Assembly: GCA_029243595.1 (NCBI GenBank)
Contig: JAQWRQ010000011.1
Location: forward strand, 1 to 64,000
DNA: 64,000 nucleotides
Source of the DNA: Gammaproteobacteria bacterium
Lineage (GTDB): Bacteria; Pseudomonadota; Gammaproteobacteria; PS1; Pseudothioglobaceae
Direction of reading: 5' to 3'
The notes below the pieces were generated by a model. That model was not told the DNA's origin, ran no database searches, and saw only the letters and a list, made by a program, of their open reading frames with translations. The position numbers were made by a program, and so were the translations under genes. Positions 39,360 through 47,584 of this stretch are shown one piece after another (within the stretch, counting starts at the first letter, position 1; the number at the start of each line of letters is the position of its first letter).

Positions 39360-40685
39360 ATGAAATCGTTAATTTTACTATTCTTTGGTTTGTCCCAATC
39401 TTTATTTGCTAATTCACTTGATTTGGCTAAACAAGGTGTGACTCAAGCCACATTGGACAACGGTTTAAAAATTGTTGTAAAAACCGATAGACGAGCACCC
39501 GTCTTTATTTCTCAGCTTTGGTACAAAGTTGGTGCTAGTGATGAATCTCGCCCTACAACCGGCGTTTCCCATATGTTAGAGCACATGATGTTTAAGGGTA
39601 CGCACGTTTATAAAACAGGTGAGTTTTCACAAATTATTGCCAGAAATGGCGGCGATGAAAATGCCTTTACTTCAAAAGACTTTACCGCTTATTACCAAAA
39701 AATGCATAAGTCAAAGCTTGAGCTAGCCATCAAAATGGAAGCTGATCGCATGCGCAACCTAACCTTTTCGAACCAAGAGCTAACTAAAGAACGACAAGTG
39801 GTGATTGAAGAGCGCCGCATGCGTGTAGAAGACAAACCCAATTCAAAAGTTTATGAAAACCTACGCTTGATATCCTTTGATAAAAAAGGTGCATATCACT
39901 CGCCGGTGATTGGTTTTCAGGCAGATATTGAGACTTACAGCTTAAATGACCTTAGAGTTTGGTATGAAAAATACTACGCACCAAACAACGCCACATTGGT
40001 GGTGGTGGGCGATGTAGATGCAGCTGAAGTTATTCAATTAGCAAAACAATTTTTTGGTGATTATGCTTTTAATCCAAACATCAAGCCTTCAGATCGAAGT
40101 GCAATCACACTCCAAGGCAATTCTAAAAAGTTAAAACTTAAAGCCGAGCTGCCTTTTTATGTGTTGTCATTCCCTGTGCCTAGCCTCAGTACTGTTGATA
40201 ATGACAAAACCGCCTACACTTTAGAAATGCTGGCTTACGTGCTCGATAATGGGTTATCTAAGTCACTGATTAGAAACCAGCAAATTGCATCCAGTATCGG
40301 CGTAGGTTATCGCCTATATGACAAATACGATACGTTGTTTACACTGAGCTTTATCCCAGCCAATGGCGTGAGTAACGACACAGTACTCAAAGCCATCAAA
40401 GCTCAAGTGACAGAGTTAATCAACAATCCCAACTTTATTCAAGGCGAGTTGTCTCGCACCAAAGCACAGCTTGAGGCTGATTTTGTATTTGAGCAAGATC
40501 AAATATCCACACAATCTTATTACCTAGGCATGCTTTCAACCGTAGGTTTGGGTGTTGATAAAATGTTTACTTATGTAGACAATATGAACAGTATTAAGGC
40601 GTCTGAAGTTTCGGAAATTGCCAAACAGTACCTCAACTTTAACGATGCCAATTCAGTCGAGCTGATTCCACAGGGGATTAAATGA
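39360..40685 (+). CDS. M16 family zinc metallopeptidase, catalytic partner
   Basis: The 441-residue precursor has a signal peptide (KSLILLFFGLSQSLFA) and the inverted zinc motif H71-M-L-E-H75 in GVSHMLEHMMFKG. The downstream glutamate ligand lies in the Glu-rich helix RQVVIEERRMRVED. It is a periplasmic pitrilysin-type peptidase of the bacterial paired kind. Its stop overlaps the start of the partner gene by 4 bp. Substrates of such pairs are generally unknown. Confidence 0.92.
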   Translation: MKSLILLFFGLSQSLFANSLDLAKQGVTQATLDNGLKIVVKTDRRAPVFISQLWYKVGASDESRPTTGVSHMLEHMMFKGTHVYKTGEFSQIIARNGGDENAFTSKDFTAYYQKMHKSKLELAIKMEADRMRNLTFSNQELTKERQVVIEERRMRVEDKPNSKVYENLRLISFDKKGAYHSPVIGFQADIETYSLNDLRVWYEKYYAPNNATLVVVGDVDAAEVIQLAKQFFGDYAFNPNIKPSDRSAITLQGNSKKLKLKAELPFYVLSFPVPSLSTVDNDKTAYTLEMLAYVLDNGLSKSLIRNQQIASSIGVGYRLYDKYDTLFTLSFIPANGVSNDTVLKAIKAQVTELINNPNFIQGELSRTKAQLEADFVFEQDQISTQSYYLGMLSTVGLGVDKMFTYVDNMNSIKASEVSEIAKQYLNFNDANSVELIPQGIK

Positions 40686-41971
40686 GAGTCTTAGTCTTAT
40701 TATTGATATTAACGAATAGCGCCCAAGCCAAGCTTGATATCCAACATTGGACAACCCCTGAGGGCGCCAAAGTATTTTTTGCACAAACTAAAGGCCTACC
40801 AATATTAGATATTCAGCTCAATTTTGATGCCGCCGCTTCTAGAGATGGCGATCAATTTGGCTTGGCATCACTCACCAGTTCACTACTTGGTACAGCTACT
40901 CAATATCACAATGAAGAGCAAATCATCAACACCTTTGAATCGGTCGGTGCTCAGTTCTCCAACAGCTCACTTAAAGATATGTCGATTGTGTCACTACGTA
41001 CATTAACGCGACAACCGATCTTAAAAAAATCACTCGATATTTTTACTGAAGTTATCACCCAGCCGAGTTTTGAACAAAAATACCTCACACGTGAAAAACG
41101 CCAGACTTTACGCGCTATTGAAGCAGCCAAGCAATCACCAGCCAGTGTAGCGTCACTGGCTTTTGATAAGGCAGTGTTTGCCAATCATCCTTATGCGCAT
41201 GCAAAAATAGGCACACAAAAAACCATTGAAAAAATCTCAATCAAAGACTTAAAGCAGCATTATCAGCAATTTTACGTAGCCAAAAATTTGACCATTGCTT
41301 TGGTGGGTGACATCAGTAGGGCGCAAGCCAAGCAAGTTGCTAGGCAAATTTCTCATGGTTTGAACGTTGGGAAAAAAGCTAAAATTAACCCAAAAATTTC
41401 ACCACTCAAGCAAGCTAAAAAAATCCATATAGAGTTTCCATCAAAACAAACGCATGTACTAATTGGGCAAACCGGTATCAATCGCTCACACCCTGATTAT
41501 TATCCTTTGTACTTAGGTAATCATATCTTTGGCGGTAGCGGACTTACCTCTATCCTCAGCGACGAGATTCGTGAGAAAAAAGGCCTTGCGTATTCAGCCT
41601 ATAGTTACTTTAGCAAGATGCGCTCAAACGGTGTTTTTATGATGCGTTTGCAAACTAAAAACGATCAAGCTGTTGAAGCAAAAAATATCGCAATAGAAAC
41701 ACTCAAAAATTTCAGAAATAATGCGATTGACGCCCAAAAATTGCAAGATGGCAAGGATAATATCATCGGTGGCTTCGCCCTAGAGACCGCTAGCAATGCC
41801 AATATCCTCACCTATCTATCCATTATTGGTTTTTACGACCTGCCACTGGATTATTTAAGCAGTTTTACCGATAAAATCAAGGATATTAGCGCCACAGACA
41901 TCCAAAAATCTTACACGCGGCTGATTGACATGGATAAACTCATTATTTTGAGTGTCGGCGAGCAAAAATAG
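40682..41971 (+). CDS. M16 family peptidase-like protein lacking the zinc motif
   Basis: The 429-residue precursor has a signal peptide (MRVLVLLLILTNSAQA) and the M16 fold. At the position of HxxEH it reads FGLASLTSSLLG, so the zinc ligands are missing and it is probably the non-catalytic half of a heterodimer with the preceding gene. The C-terminal half retains IGQTGINRSHPDYYPLYLGN, LSDEIREKKGLAYSAYS and related M16 motifs. Active/inactive pairs of this sort are common in proteobacteria. Confidence 0.9.
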   Translation: MRVLVLLLILTNSAQAKLDIQHWTTPEGAKVFFAQTKGLPILDIQLNFDAAASRDGDQFGLASLTSSLLGTATQYHNEEQIINTFESVGAQFSNSSLKDMSIVSLRTLTRQPILKKSLDIFTEVITQPSFEQKYLTREKRQTLRAIEAAKQSPASVASLAFDKAVFANHPYAHAKIGTQKTIEKISIKDLKQHYQQFYVAKNLTIALVGDISRAQAKQVARQISHGLNVGKKAKINPKISPLKQAKKIHIEFPSKQTHVLIGQTGINRSHPDYYPLYLGNHIFGGSGLTSILSDEIREKKGLAYSAYSYFSKMRSNGVFMMRLQTKNDQAVEAKNIAIETLKNFRNNAIDAQKLQDGKDNIIGGFALETASNANILTYLSIIGFYDLPLDYLSSFTDKIKDISATDIQKSYTRLIDMDKLIILSVGEQK

Positions 41972-42039
41972 CCATTTCGATTATTTCCCAAATTTTAGCT
42001 ACACCCCGCAAGGGTTATTTCTTTTAAAAATTTAGACTC

Positions 42040-42045
42040 TATAAT
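42040..42045 (+). promoter_or_regulatory. -10 box upstream of the ABM-like gene
   Basis: TATAAT lies 39 nt before the ATG at 42085, with GGAG as ribosome-binding site at 42074-42077. The -35 is weak. Confidence 0.4.
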
Positions 42046-42084
42046 AGGTCTTTATAAATTATTAAATCACCATGGAGTTGTATT

Positions 42085-42498
42085 ATGTTTGCCCCAATTG
42101 AAGTGCCTTTTGGCTGTAAGATGTTGTTTAATGTTGTCGATCTTAAAGATGAATATACCATTGAAGATGTAGAGTTGTTACTCGGTGAGATGTGTAATGT
42201 CGTTAAGAATAATTACGGCGATGACAATGGTGGTTTTATTGGCGGCCAAGTCTTTAAAAATGATGGCTTTATTTCAGCAGAAGGTTCGGTTCAAGATTCA
42301 AGTAAAGTGGATAACAAGCGTGTAGATCAAAACGCAGGTGATTTGGTTATTGTGACTTATTGGCAATCGTTTGAACAGCATGAAGCCTCTCATGCCGATC
42401 AATTGTTTAATGATAAATTTTCTCAGTTAGCAACCTACTGCGATAACACTTATGAAGTGGGATACAGTATGTTGTGGCAGGGTACGCCAGAGCATTAA
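42085..42498 (+). CDS. Small alpha/beta protein, possibly ABM-like (dimeric ferredoxin-like barrel)
   Basis: I can only make a tentative assignment. The 137-residue cytosolic protein contains GGFIGGQVFKNDGFISAEGS, then DLVIVTYWQSFEQHEASHAD. The VxYWxSxExHxxSH pattern is typical of antibiotic-biosynthesis-monooxygenase (ABM) and related stress-response barrels. The two Cys in the N-terminal half (C11, C47) are not in a recognised motif. It has its own -10 box and ribosome-binding site and is followed 22 nt later by a gamma-glutamylcyclotransferase-like gene. Confidence 0.6.
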   Translation: MFAPIEVPFGCKMLFNVVDLKDEYTIEDVELLLGEMCNVVKNNYGDDNGGFIGGQVFKNDGFISAEGSVQDSSKVDNKRVDQNAGDLVIVTYWQSFEQHEASHADQLFNDKFSQLATYCDNTYEVGYSMLWQGTPEH

Positions 42499-42520
42499 TA
42501 AAAGACATTTAATACAAGAT

Positions 42521-42859
42521 ATGGAACAACTTTTTTCTTATGGTACATTGCAAAATGTAGAAGTACAGCTTGAAACATTTGGACGAGAGTTAACAGGCTC
42601 CAAAGATCAGCTATTGGGTTATCAACTTGAAATGGTTGAAATTCAAGATACCGGTGTGGTTGAATTGAGTGGTGAAAGTCATCACCCTATTGCGATGGCG
42701 ACTGGCAATGATACCGATCAAGTGGATGGCATGGTATTTGAGATTACTGCACAAGAATTAGCGCAATCAGACGAATATGAAGTTGATGACTATCAACGAG
42801 TATTGGGTAAATTGAAATCAGGCAAACAAGCCTGGGTGTATGTCAGTGCAGACAAATGA
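42521..42859 (+). CDS. Gamma-glutamylcyclotransferase / AIG2-like protein
   Basis: The 112-residue protein starts with the family hallmark LFSYGTLQN (residues 4-12), the substrate-binding loop of the GGCT/AIG2 fold. It continues with VDGMVFEIT and LAQSDEYEVDDYQRV, which match the second half. ATG 42521 is chosen because the YGTL motif must lie close to the N-terminus. The usual catalytic Glu could be in the DEYE segment. Its last 19 nt form half of a long palindrome. Confidence 0.85.
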   Translation: MEQLFSYGTLQNVEVQLETFGRELTGSKDQLLGYQLEMVEIQDTGVVELSGESHHPIAMATGNDTDQVDGMVFEITAQELAQSDEYEVDDYQRVLGKLKSGKQAWVYVSADK

Positions 42860-42875
42860 TTTGCCTGCACTGACA
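42841..42875. terminator. 35-bp near-perfect palindrome between convergent genes
   Basis: TGTCAGTGCAG (42841-42851) pairs perfectly with CTGCACTGACA (42865-42875). Inside, after one A/C mismatch, CAAAT (42853-42857) mirrors ATTTG (42859-42863). The whole forms an 11+4 bp stem with a 3-nt loop. It covers the end of the GGCT-like gene and lies 5 bp from the stop of the convergent SCP2-like gene. It may be a bidirectional terminator, but no T-run follows on either strand, so an RNA-stabilising stem or a protein site is equally possible. Confidence 0.55.
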
Positions 42876-42880
42876 ATGAA

Positions 42881-43333
42881 TTAATCTTGGATATTTTTAC
42901 CAATATTAATTAAGAAAGAAGCGAATGGGCCCATGTTGTTCATGGCTTCTCCCATCGGACCTTCGAAAGATAAACCGCCGAATGTCATGTGGTACATTGG
43001 GCCAGACTCGCCAGTACCCATTGACGCCCAATCTTCTGCTGTTGCTGTCATTTGGTAGTCGACATCTGCGTTTAGCTTAGCAGTTTTAGCACTATCAAAA
43101 GCTGCTGTTGCTTTACCATTATTATCAATGTGTAATTCTGCTGCTTTGTTTGAGCCTTTGACAATTACTTGTAGTACTTTGTAGCCTTTACCGCCATCGT
43201 TAAGTGCCCAGCCTGATTTAACTAACTCTGCAGGGGTTGATGATGCATTAAATGCGTCAGCAATATTTTGTGCATTGCCAGCGAATGCATTGATTGAAAA
43301 TAACGCAAAAAGCGTAATCATTAGTTTTTTCAT
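42881..43333 (-). CDS. Secreted SCP2-like (sterol-carrier fold) protein
   Basis: The 150-residue precursor has a signal peptide (KKLMITLFALFSINAFA). The mature part resembles a sterol-carrier-protein-2 domain: DVDYQMTATAEDWASM followed by MTFGGLSFEGPMGEAMNN, the usual lipid-binding strand-turn-helix end. The assignment is by pattern. GGAG lies before the ATG. It stands downstream of the 1230-residue oxidoreductase with a 60-bp gap. Confidence 0.6.
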   Translation of the reverse strand: MKKLMITLFALFSINAFAGNAQNIADAFNASSTPAELVKSGWALNDGGKGYKVLQVIVKGSNKAAELHIDNNGKATAAFDSAKTAKLNADVDYQMTATAEDWASMGTGESGPMYHMTFGGLSFEGPMGEAMNNMGPFASFLINIGKNIQD

Positions 43334-43393
43334 GGTGTATCTCCGTATGTTTAAATTCTTCTCAAGTTTTATGACTTTTTGTCAATGCTTATT

Positions 43394-46300
43394 TTAGAGC
43401 AAGACCTTCTCAATTGCTACAGAATTAATAAAGTCTTTCTGCCAGTTTTCGCCTAAGGTTTGTTCAGCCATAACTTCAACTGGATAGATTGGTTCAACAC
43501 CCGTAGATGCTTGATAACGTGATAAGCCTTGTCGACAAGCAGGGCAAGTGGTTAACATTTTTATACCTTTTTTGGCTTTTGGTGTGCCAATCAGTGCGGT
43601 TAAATCTTTTTGAATCTCGTTTTCTTTTTTAAACTTGACTTGTTTGGCAATGTCAGCACGCGCTACCGCAAAGGTGCCCGCTTCTCCACAACAACGATCA
43701 TTGTTAGTGACATCAGAACCCATAATTTGTGAAATTACATTGGCGGAATCTCCACTCTTAATCGGATCATGACAGGGTGCATGGTAAAGGTATTTTTCAC
43801 CGGTGCTATCAAGTTTGACATCGTTAGCCAGCAAGTATTCGTGAATATCGGTAAGTTGAGCGTCTTTAAAAATATCACCGAGCTCATAGGTCATCAACTG
43901 ATCAATACAAGTGCCACAAGAAGTTAGCACATGCTTGATGTCTAAGTAGTTGAGTGTATTGGCCATACGATGGAACAACACGCGATTATCGGTAGAAATC
44001 TCTTTACTTTTAACTTCATTGCCAGCACTGGCTTGTGGGTAGCCACAACACAAGTAACTAGGCGGTAGTACCACTTTAATCCCTTGATGATATAGTAGGG
44101 CAATAGTAGCTAGCCCAATTTGTGAATACAGACGTTCAGAGCCACAACCTGGAAAATAAAACACACTCGGCGAATCAGCGCTTGATTTGTCAGGATGCGC
44201 CAAAATCGGTATGGTGCCTGCATCATTAATGCTGAGTAAAGTGCGTAGTGGTGCCATGCCCGTATCGGTTGGTAATGGCTTGTCTAAAATTGTCACCAAC
44301 TCGGTTAAAGCGTTAGGGCTGCCAACGGTTTTATTAGGTTGTTTCTTTAAAAAAGGTTTAGCCAGTCTAGAGGCAAGGTGTTGAGCTTTGTAACTAAAGT
44401 CAATCAACAGTTTTTTAGTGAGGTTGATTTGCCAAGGCTTGCTCATGTTTAGATAGGCAATCGACATTTTAGCGGCAATATTGGTGTTGCGTTTATTTTG
44501 CTTAACCAAAATATTTTTCATTTTGATAGAGACATCACCAAAGTCAATATTGACCGGACATGGCTTTTCGCAACGATGGCAAATGGTGCAATGGTCAGCA
44601 ATATCATTAAATTCGTCAAAATGATCAATAGAAACCCCTCGACGGGTTTGCTCTTCGTAGAGGAAGGCTTCTGAAATTAAGTTAGTGCCAATAATTTTGT
44701 CACGTGGTGAATAGAGTAAATTAGCCTCAGGTACGTGTGTGGTGCACACGTCTTTACACTTGCCGCAACGCAAGCAAGATTTGACCATGTCGTTGATTTC
44801 ACCAATTTCACTACTTTCTAAAATGAGCGCTTCTTGCTCAACCAGTCGTAGTGATGGGGTAAAGGCGTTATCTAAGCCGCTACCCGGCATCAATTTACCT
44901 TTATTGAAATGGTTGTTTGGATCAATGTCGGCTTTATAGTTTGCAAATTCTTGTTTGAATTCATCAGACAGATATTGATATTTGGTTAAACCAATGCCAT
45001 GCTCACCGGAAATTACACCACCGAGCTGTTCGGCCAGAATCATAATTTCATCTACCACCTCTTCAGCTTGATGCAGCATTTGTGTGTTATGCGAATGCAC
45101 GGGAATATTGGTGTGCACGTTGCCATCGCCTGCGTGCATATGCGTTGCCACAAATAAGCGCACTTCGCGGTACTCAGTGTGAATTTCTTGTACTTTTTTA
45201 CGAATTTCAGTAAAGACATCACCCATCAGTAAATCATTCAAAGGTTGGGCAAATTCGTTGATATAAGAAATAACACGATCACCGGTTTGAATGGCTTTGA
45301 ATTTTGATGCTTGCGTCAGACTATTGAGTGCGTTTATCCATTCGGTATTAACTTCATCAAGCAAAGACAATGCACTGGTGATTTTTTCTTTAACAAGGCT
45401 AGAGTCTGGATCAATGTTTTGAAAATAATCTTTAACTGCATCTAATGTGGCTAATTTGTTTTCAATCGACAGTCGGATGTTTATGTGCTCAATACCCTGG
45501 CTATAATCACCAAGTTTGTCCAGTGGAATAACTACGTCTTCATTAATCTTAAAGGCGTTGGTGTGCGCAGCAATCGCTGCGGTATTGGCACGGTCTTTCC
45601 AAAAAGTTTGTCTTTTTGCAGGTAGCTTAGCGACAAAACATTCACCTTCTCGCTCTTGCGTTAGTTGGATAATTTTATCTACCTGATCGTCTAATGAAGA
45701 TTGATTGTTAGCACTGATATCAATCAAAAGTACCATTTTTGGTAGTTCTGAACGGCTGGCTTTAGTGGTGTAATTTACGGCTTTAATGTAGCGCGCATCA
45801 AGATGTTCCATGCCAACTAGATCAATATCTGCAGAGTTATCTACACTGTTTTTAACAGCAACAATGGCAGAGACTGCGTTGTCTAAATCATGGCCAAAGA
45901 ATTCAAGGCATAATGTGTTGATGTGCTCGAGTGGTTGGTGCAAGATAAACTCTGCAGAAGTAATAAAACCATCACAGCCTTCTTTTTGAATACCAGGTAA
46001 GCCATCTAAAAACTTGTTGGTAACGTCTTTTCCCAGACCGCTTTTGCGCATATTTGTGGCGCTAATGGTGAGTGTTTCGGTCCTAAGTAGGGTTTTTCCA
46101 TCGGTTTTTAAATGGTGGATTTTAAAACTGACTACATCCAGTAACTGTATTTTGTCTTGATTATGATCCAGACGTTTGACTTGTAGCCAGTTACCATCTG
46201 GCATCACCATTTTCCAAGAAAGTAAATTGTCAATGGTTGTACCCCAACGCAGGGCTTTTTTGCCACCGGCATTCATCGCAACATTACCACCAATGGTGCA

Positions 46301-47086
46301 AGCATCTTGTGAGGTTGGGTCAACTGCAAAAACTAAGCCACTTGCTGTGGCCGCCTCACTCACGCGCTTAGTAATAACGCCAGCACCTACATTGATTGAA
46401 TGAAGACCGTCTTGATTTTGAATCGGCTCAATAAAGCTGAGCTTCTCAGTATTAATGACTGCAGTTTGTGTATCTAGGGGGATTGCGCCACCAGTGTAGC
46501 CCGTACCACCGCCACGTGGAATAATGGTTAAACCTAGTTCAATACAGGTTTTGATAATATCGGCAATTTCTAACTCGGTATCTGGGGTGATAACTACCGC
46601 TGGATATTCAACACGCCAGTCAGTTGCATCGGTTGCATGTGAAGAGCGAGATAGAGCGTCAAAGCGAATATTGTTATTGTGCGTAACTATGAGCAGTGCT
46701 TTTTTAATTCGTTGTTTGTTATTTTTAAATTCACTTAGGCAGTGTTTAAAGCCATCAACTGCTTGATCGGCGCCATTGAGTAACTCAAGTACCTTTTCAT
46801 TGCCATCAGCACGAGATCTAATTTGGTTAAGACGTGAATAAAGCGCCTCAGTCAGCGCTCTCCAGCGACGTTTGTTTTTGATTAAGTCTTCTTGTAAGTA
46901 GGGGTTGCGGTTGACTGCCCACATGTCACCCAATACTTCAAATAGCATTCTCGCACTGCGACCCGTGTTGCGATTTTCACGCAATTGGTTGAGTAATTCC
47001 CATGATTCTTCACCTAAAAAACGACACACAACTTCCTTGTCAGAGAACGATGTGTAGTTGTAGGGAATTTCGCGGTATTTCTTCAA
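43394..47086 (-). CDS. Large FAD-linked oxidase / Fe-S oxidoreductase fusion (DUF3683, GlcD-GlcF type)
   Basis: The 1230-residue cytosolic protein has several parts. An N-terminal DUF3683-like segment (YREIPYNYTSFSDKEVV) comes first. A FAD-binding PCMH domain follows (IIPRGGGTGYTGGAIPLDT near 190-210, TIGGNVAMNAGGKKALRWGT near 264-283). The flavin C-terminal domain contains HMHAGDGNVHTNIPVHS and SGEHGIGLTKYQY. Two [4Fe-4S] motifs are CLRCGKCKDVC near 769 and CTICHRCEKPC near 828. A C-terminal pair of CCG motifs is at CCGYPQ near 1009 and CCGEAGTF near 1131. This is the layout of glycolate or D-lactate dehydrogenases with GlcD and GlcF fused. The substrate is probably a 2-hydroxyacid, but this is inferred. 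It is monocistronic and divergent from hemJ. Confidence 0.9.
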   Translation of the reverse strand: MKKYREIPYNYTSFSDKEVVCRFLGEESWELLNQLRENRNTGRSARMLFEVLGDMWAVNRNPYLQEDLIKNKRRWRALTEALYSRLNQIRSRADGNEKVLELLNGADQAVDGFKHCLSEFKNNKQRIKKALLIVTHNNNIRFDALSRSSHATDATDWRVEYPAVVITPDTELEIADIIKTCIELGLTIIPRGGGTGYTGGAIPLDTQTAVINTEKLSFIEPIQNQDGLHSINVGAGVITKRVSEAATASGLVFAVDPTSQDACTIGGNVAMNAGGKKALRWGTTIDNLLSWKMVMPDGNWLQVKRLDHNQDKIQLLDVVSFKIHHLKTDGKTLLRTETLTISATNMRKSGLGKDVTNKFLDGLPGIQKEGCDGFITSAEFILHQPLEHINTLCLEFFGHDLDNAVSAIVAVKNSVDNSADIDLVGMEHLDARYIKAVNYTTKASRSELPKMVLLIDISANNQSSLDDQVDKIIQLTQEREGECFVAKLPAKRQTFWKDRANTAAIAAHTNAFKINEDVVIPLDKLGDYSQGIEHINIRLSIENKLATLDAVKDYFQNIDPDSSLVKEKITSALSLLDEVNTEWINALNSLTQASKFKAIQTGDRVISYINEFAQPLNDLLMGDVFTEIRKKVQEIHTEYREVRLFVATHMHAGDGNVHTNIPVHSHNTQMLHQAEEVVDEIMILAEQLGGVISGEHGIGLTKYQYLSDEFKQEFANYKADIDPNNHFNKGKLMPGSGLDNAFTPSLRLVEQEALILESSEIGEINDMVKSCLRCGKCKDVCTTHVPEANLLYSPRDKIIGTNLISEAFLYEEQTRRGVSIDHFDEFNDIADHCTICHRCEKPCPVNIDFGDVSIKMKNILVKQNKRNTNIAAKMSIAYLNMSKPWQINLTKKLLIDFSYKAQHLASRLAKPFLKKQPNKTVGSPNALTELVTILDKPLPTDTGMAPLRTLLSINDAGTIPILAHPDKSSADSPSVFYFPGCGSERLYSQIGLATIALLYHQGIKVVLPPSYLCCGYPQASAGNEVKSKEISTDNRVLFHRMANTLNYLDIKHVLTSCGTCIDQLMTYELGDIFKDAQLTDIHEYLLANDVKLDSTGEKYLYHAPCHDPIKSGDSANVISQIMGSDVTNNDRCCGEAGTFAVARADIAKQVKFKKENEIQKDLTALIGTPKAKKGIKMLTTCPACRQGLSRYQASTGVEPIYPVEVMAEQTLGENWQKDFINSVAIEKVLL

Positions 47087-47123
47087 GTCTTTAAAGAGAG
47101 TGGTTAGTTTCGCTTTATTTTAC

Positions 47124-47129
47124 TATAAT
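47124..47129 (+). promoter_or_regulatory. -10 box of hemJ
   Basis: TATAAT is placed so that transcription would start near 47136, after the upstream ATG at 47132. This supports the later start codon at 47162, which has AGGA 6 nt before it. Confidence 0.5.
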
Positions 47130-47161
47130 GGTTGGCAACTGTATTTGTTGTTAGGAATTGT

Positions 47162-47584
47162 ATGTTGTGGATTAAAGCGTTTCATATTATTAGTGTTATT
47201 ACTTGGTTTGCTGCGTTGTTTTACTTGCCACGCCTATTTGTTTATCATGCGATGAGTGATGATAAAGTGAGTATTGAGCGCTTTAAAATTATGGAGCGAA
47301 AGCTGTATCGCGGCATTATGACACCGAGTATGATTATTGCAGTTGTATTAGGTACATGGATGGTGGTTGATGGTTGGGAGATGTACAAAACTCAATATTG
47401 GCTGCATGCTAAATTAGCGCTAGTATTGCCACTGATTGCTTATCATTTTTATTGTGGTCGATTATTGTATATTTTTAAGCAAGATAAAAACACCCGTTCT
47501 GATGTGTTTTATCGATGGTTTAACGAATTTCCTGTTTTAATTTTGGTGGCGATCGTTATTTTAGTGGTGGTTAAACCTTTTTAA
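47162..47584 (+). CDS. hemJ: Protoporphyrinogen IX oxidase HemJ
   Basis: HemJ oxidises protoporphyrinogen IX in haem synthesis. The 140-residue protein has four membrane segments and the conserved pattern IKAFHIISVITWFAALFYLPRL (residues 4-25, with the invariant His8). A conserved Lys is in YWLHAKLALVL, and EFPVLILVAIVIL closes it. ATG 47162 is chosen: it has a ribosome-binding site and gives the usual family length. An ATG 10 codons upstream lies before the predicted transcription start. The stop abuts the convergent clc stop with no gap. Confidence 0.92.
   Translation: MLWIKAFHIISVITWFAALFYLPRLFVYHAMSDDKVSIERFKIMERKLYRGIMTPSMIIAVVLGTWMVVDGWEMYKTQYWLHAKLALVLPLIAYHFYCGRLLYIFKQDKNTRSDVFYRWFNEFPVLILVAIVILVVVKPF

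Noticed and set aside
42003-42015. ACCC-loop-GGGT hairpin after the M16 pair as a terminator
   Set aside because: Only four base pairs and an interrupted T-run; too weak to call.
43380-43385. Perfect TTGACA on the minus strand upstream of the SCP2-like gene
   Set aside because: No -10 hexamer at 16-18 bp; an isolated -35 in AT-rich DNA is not evidence of a promoter.
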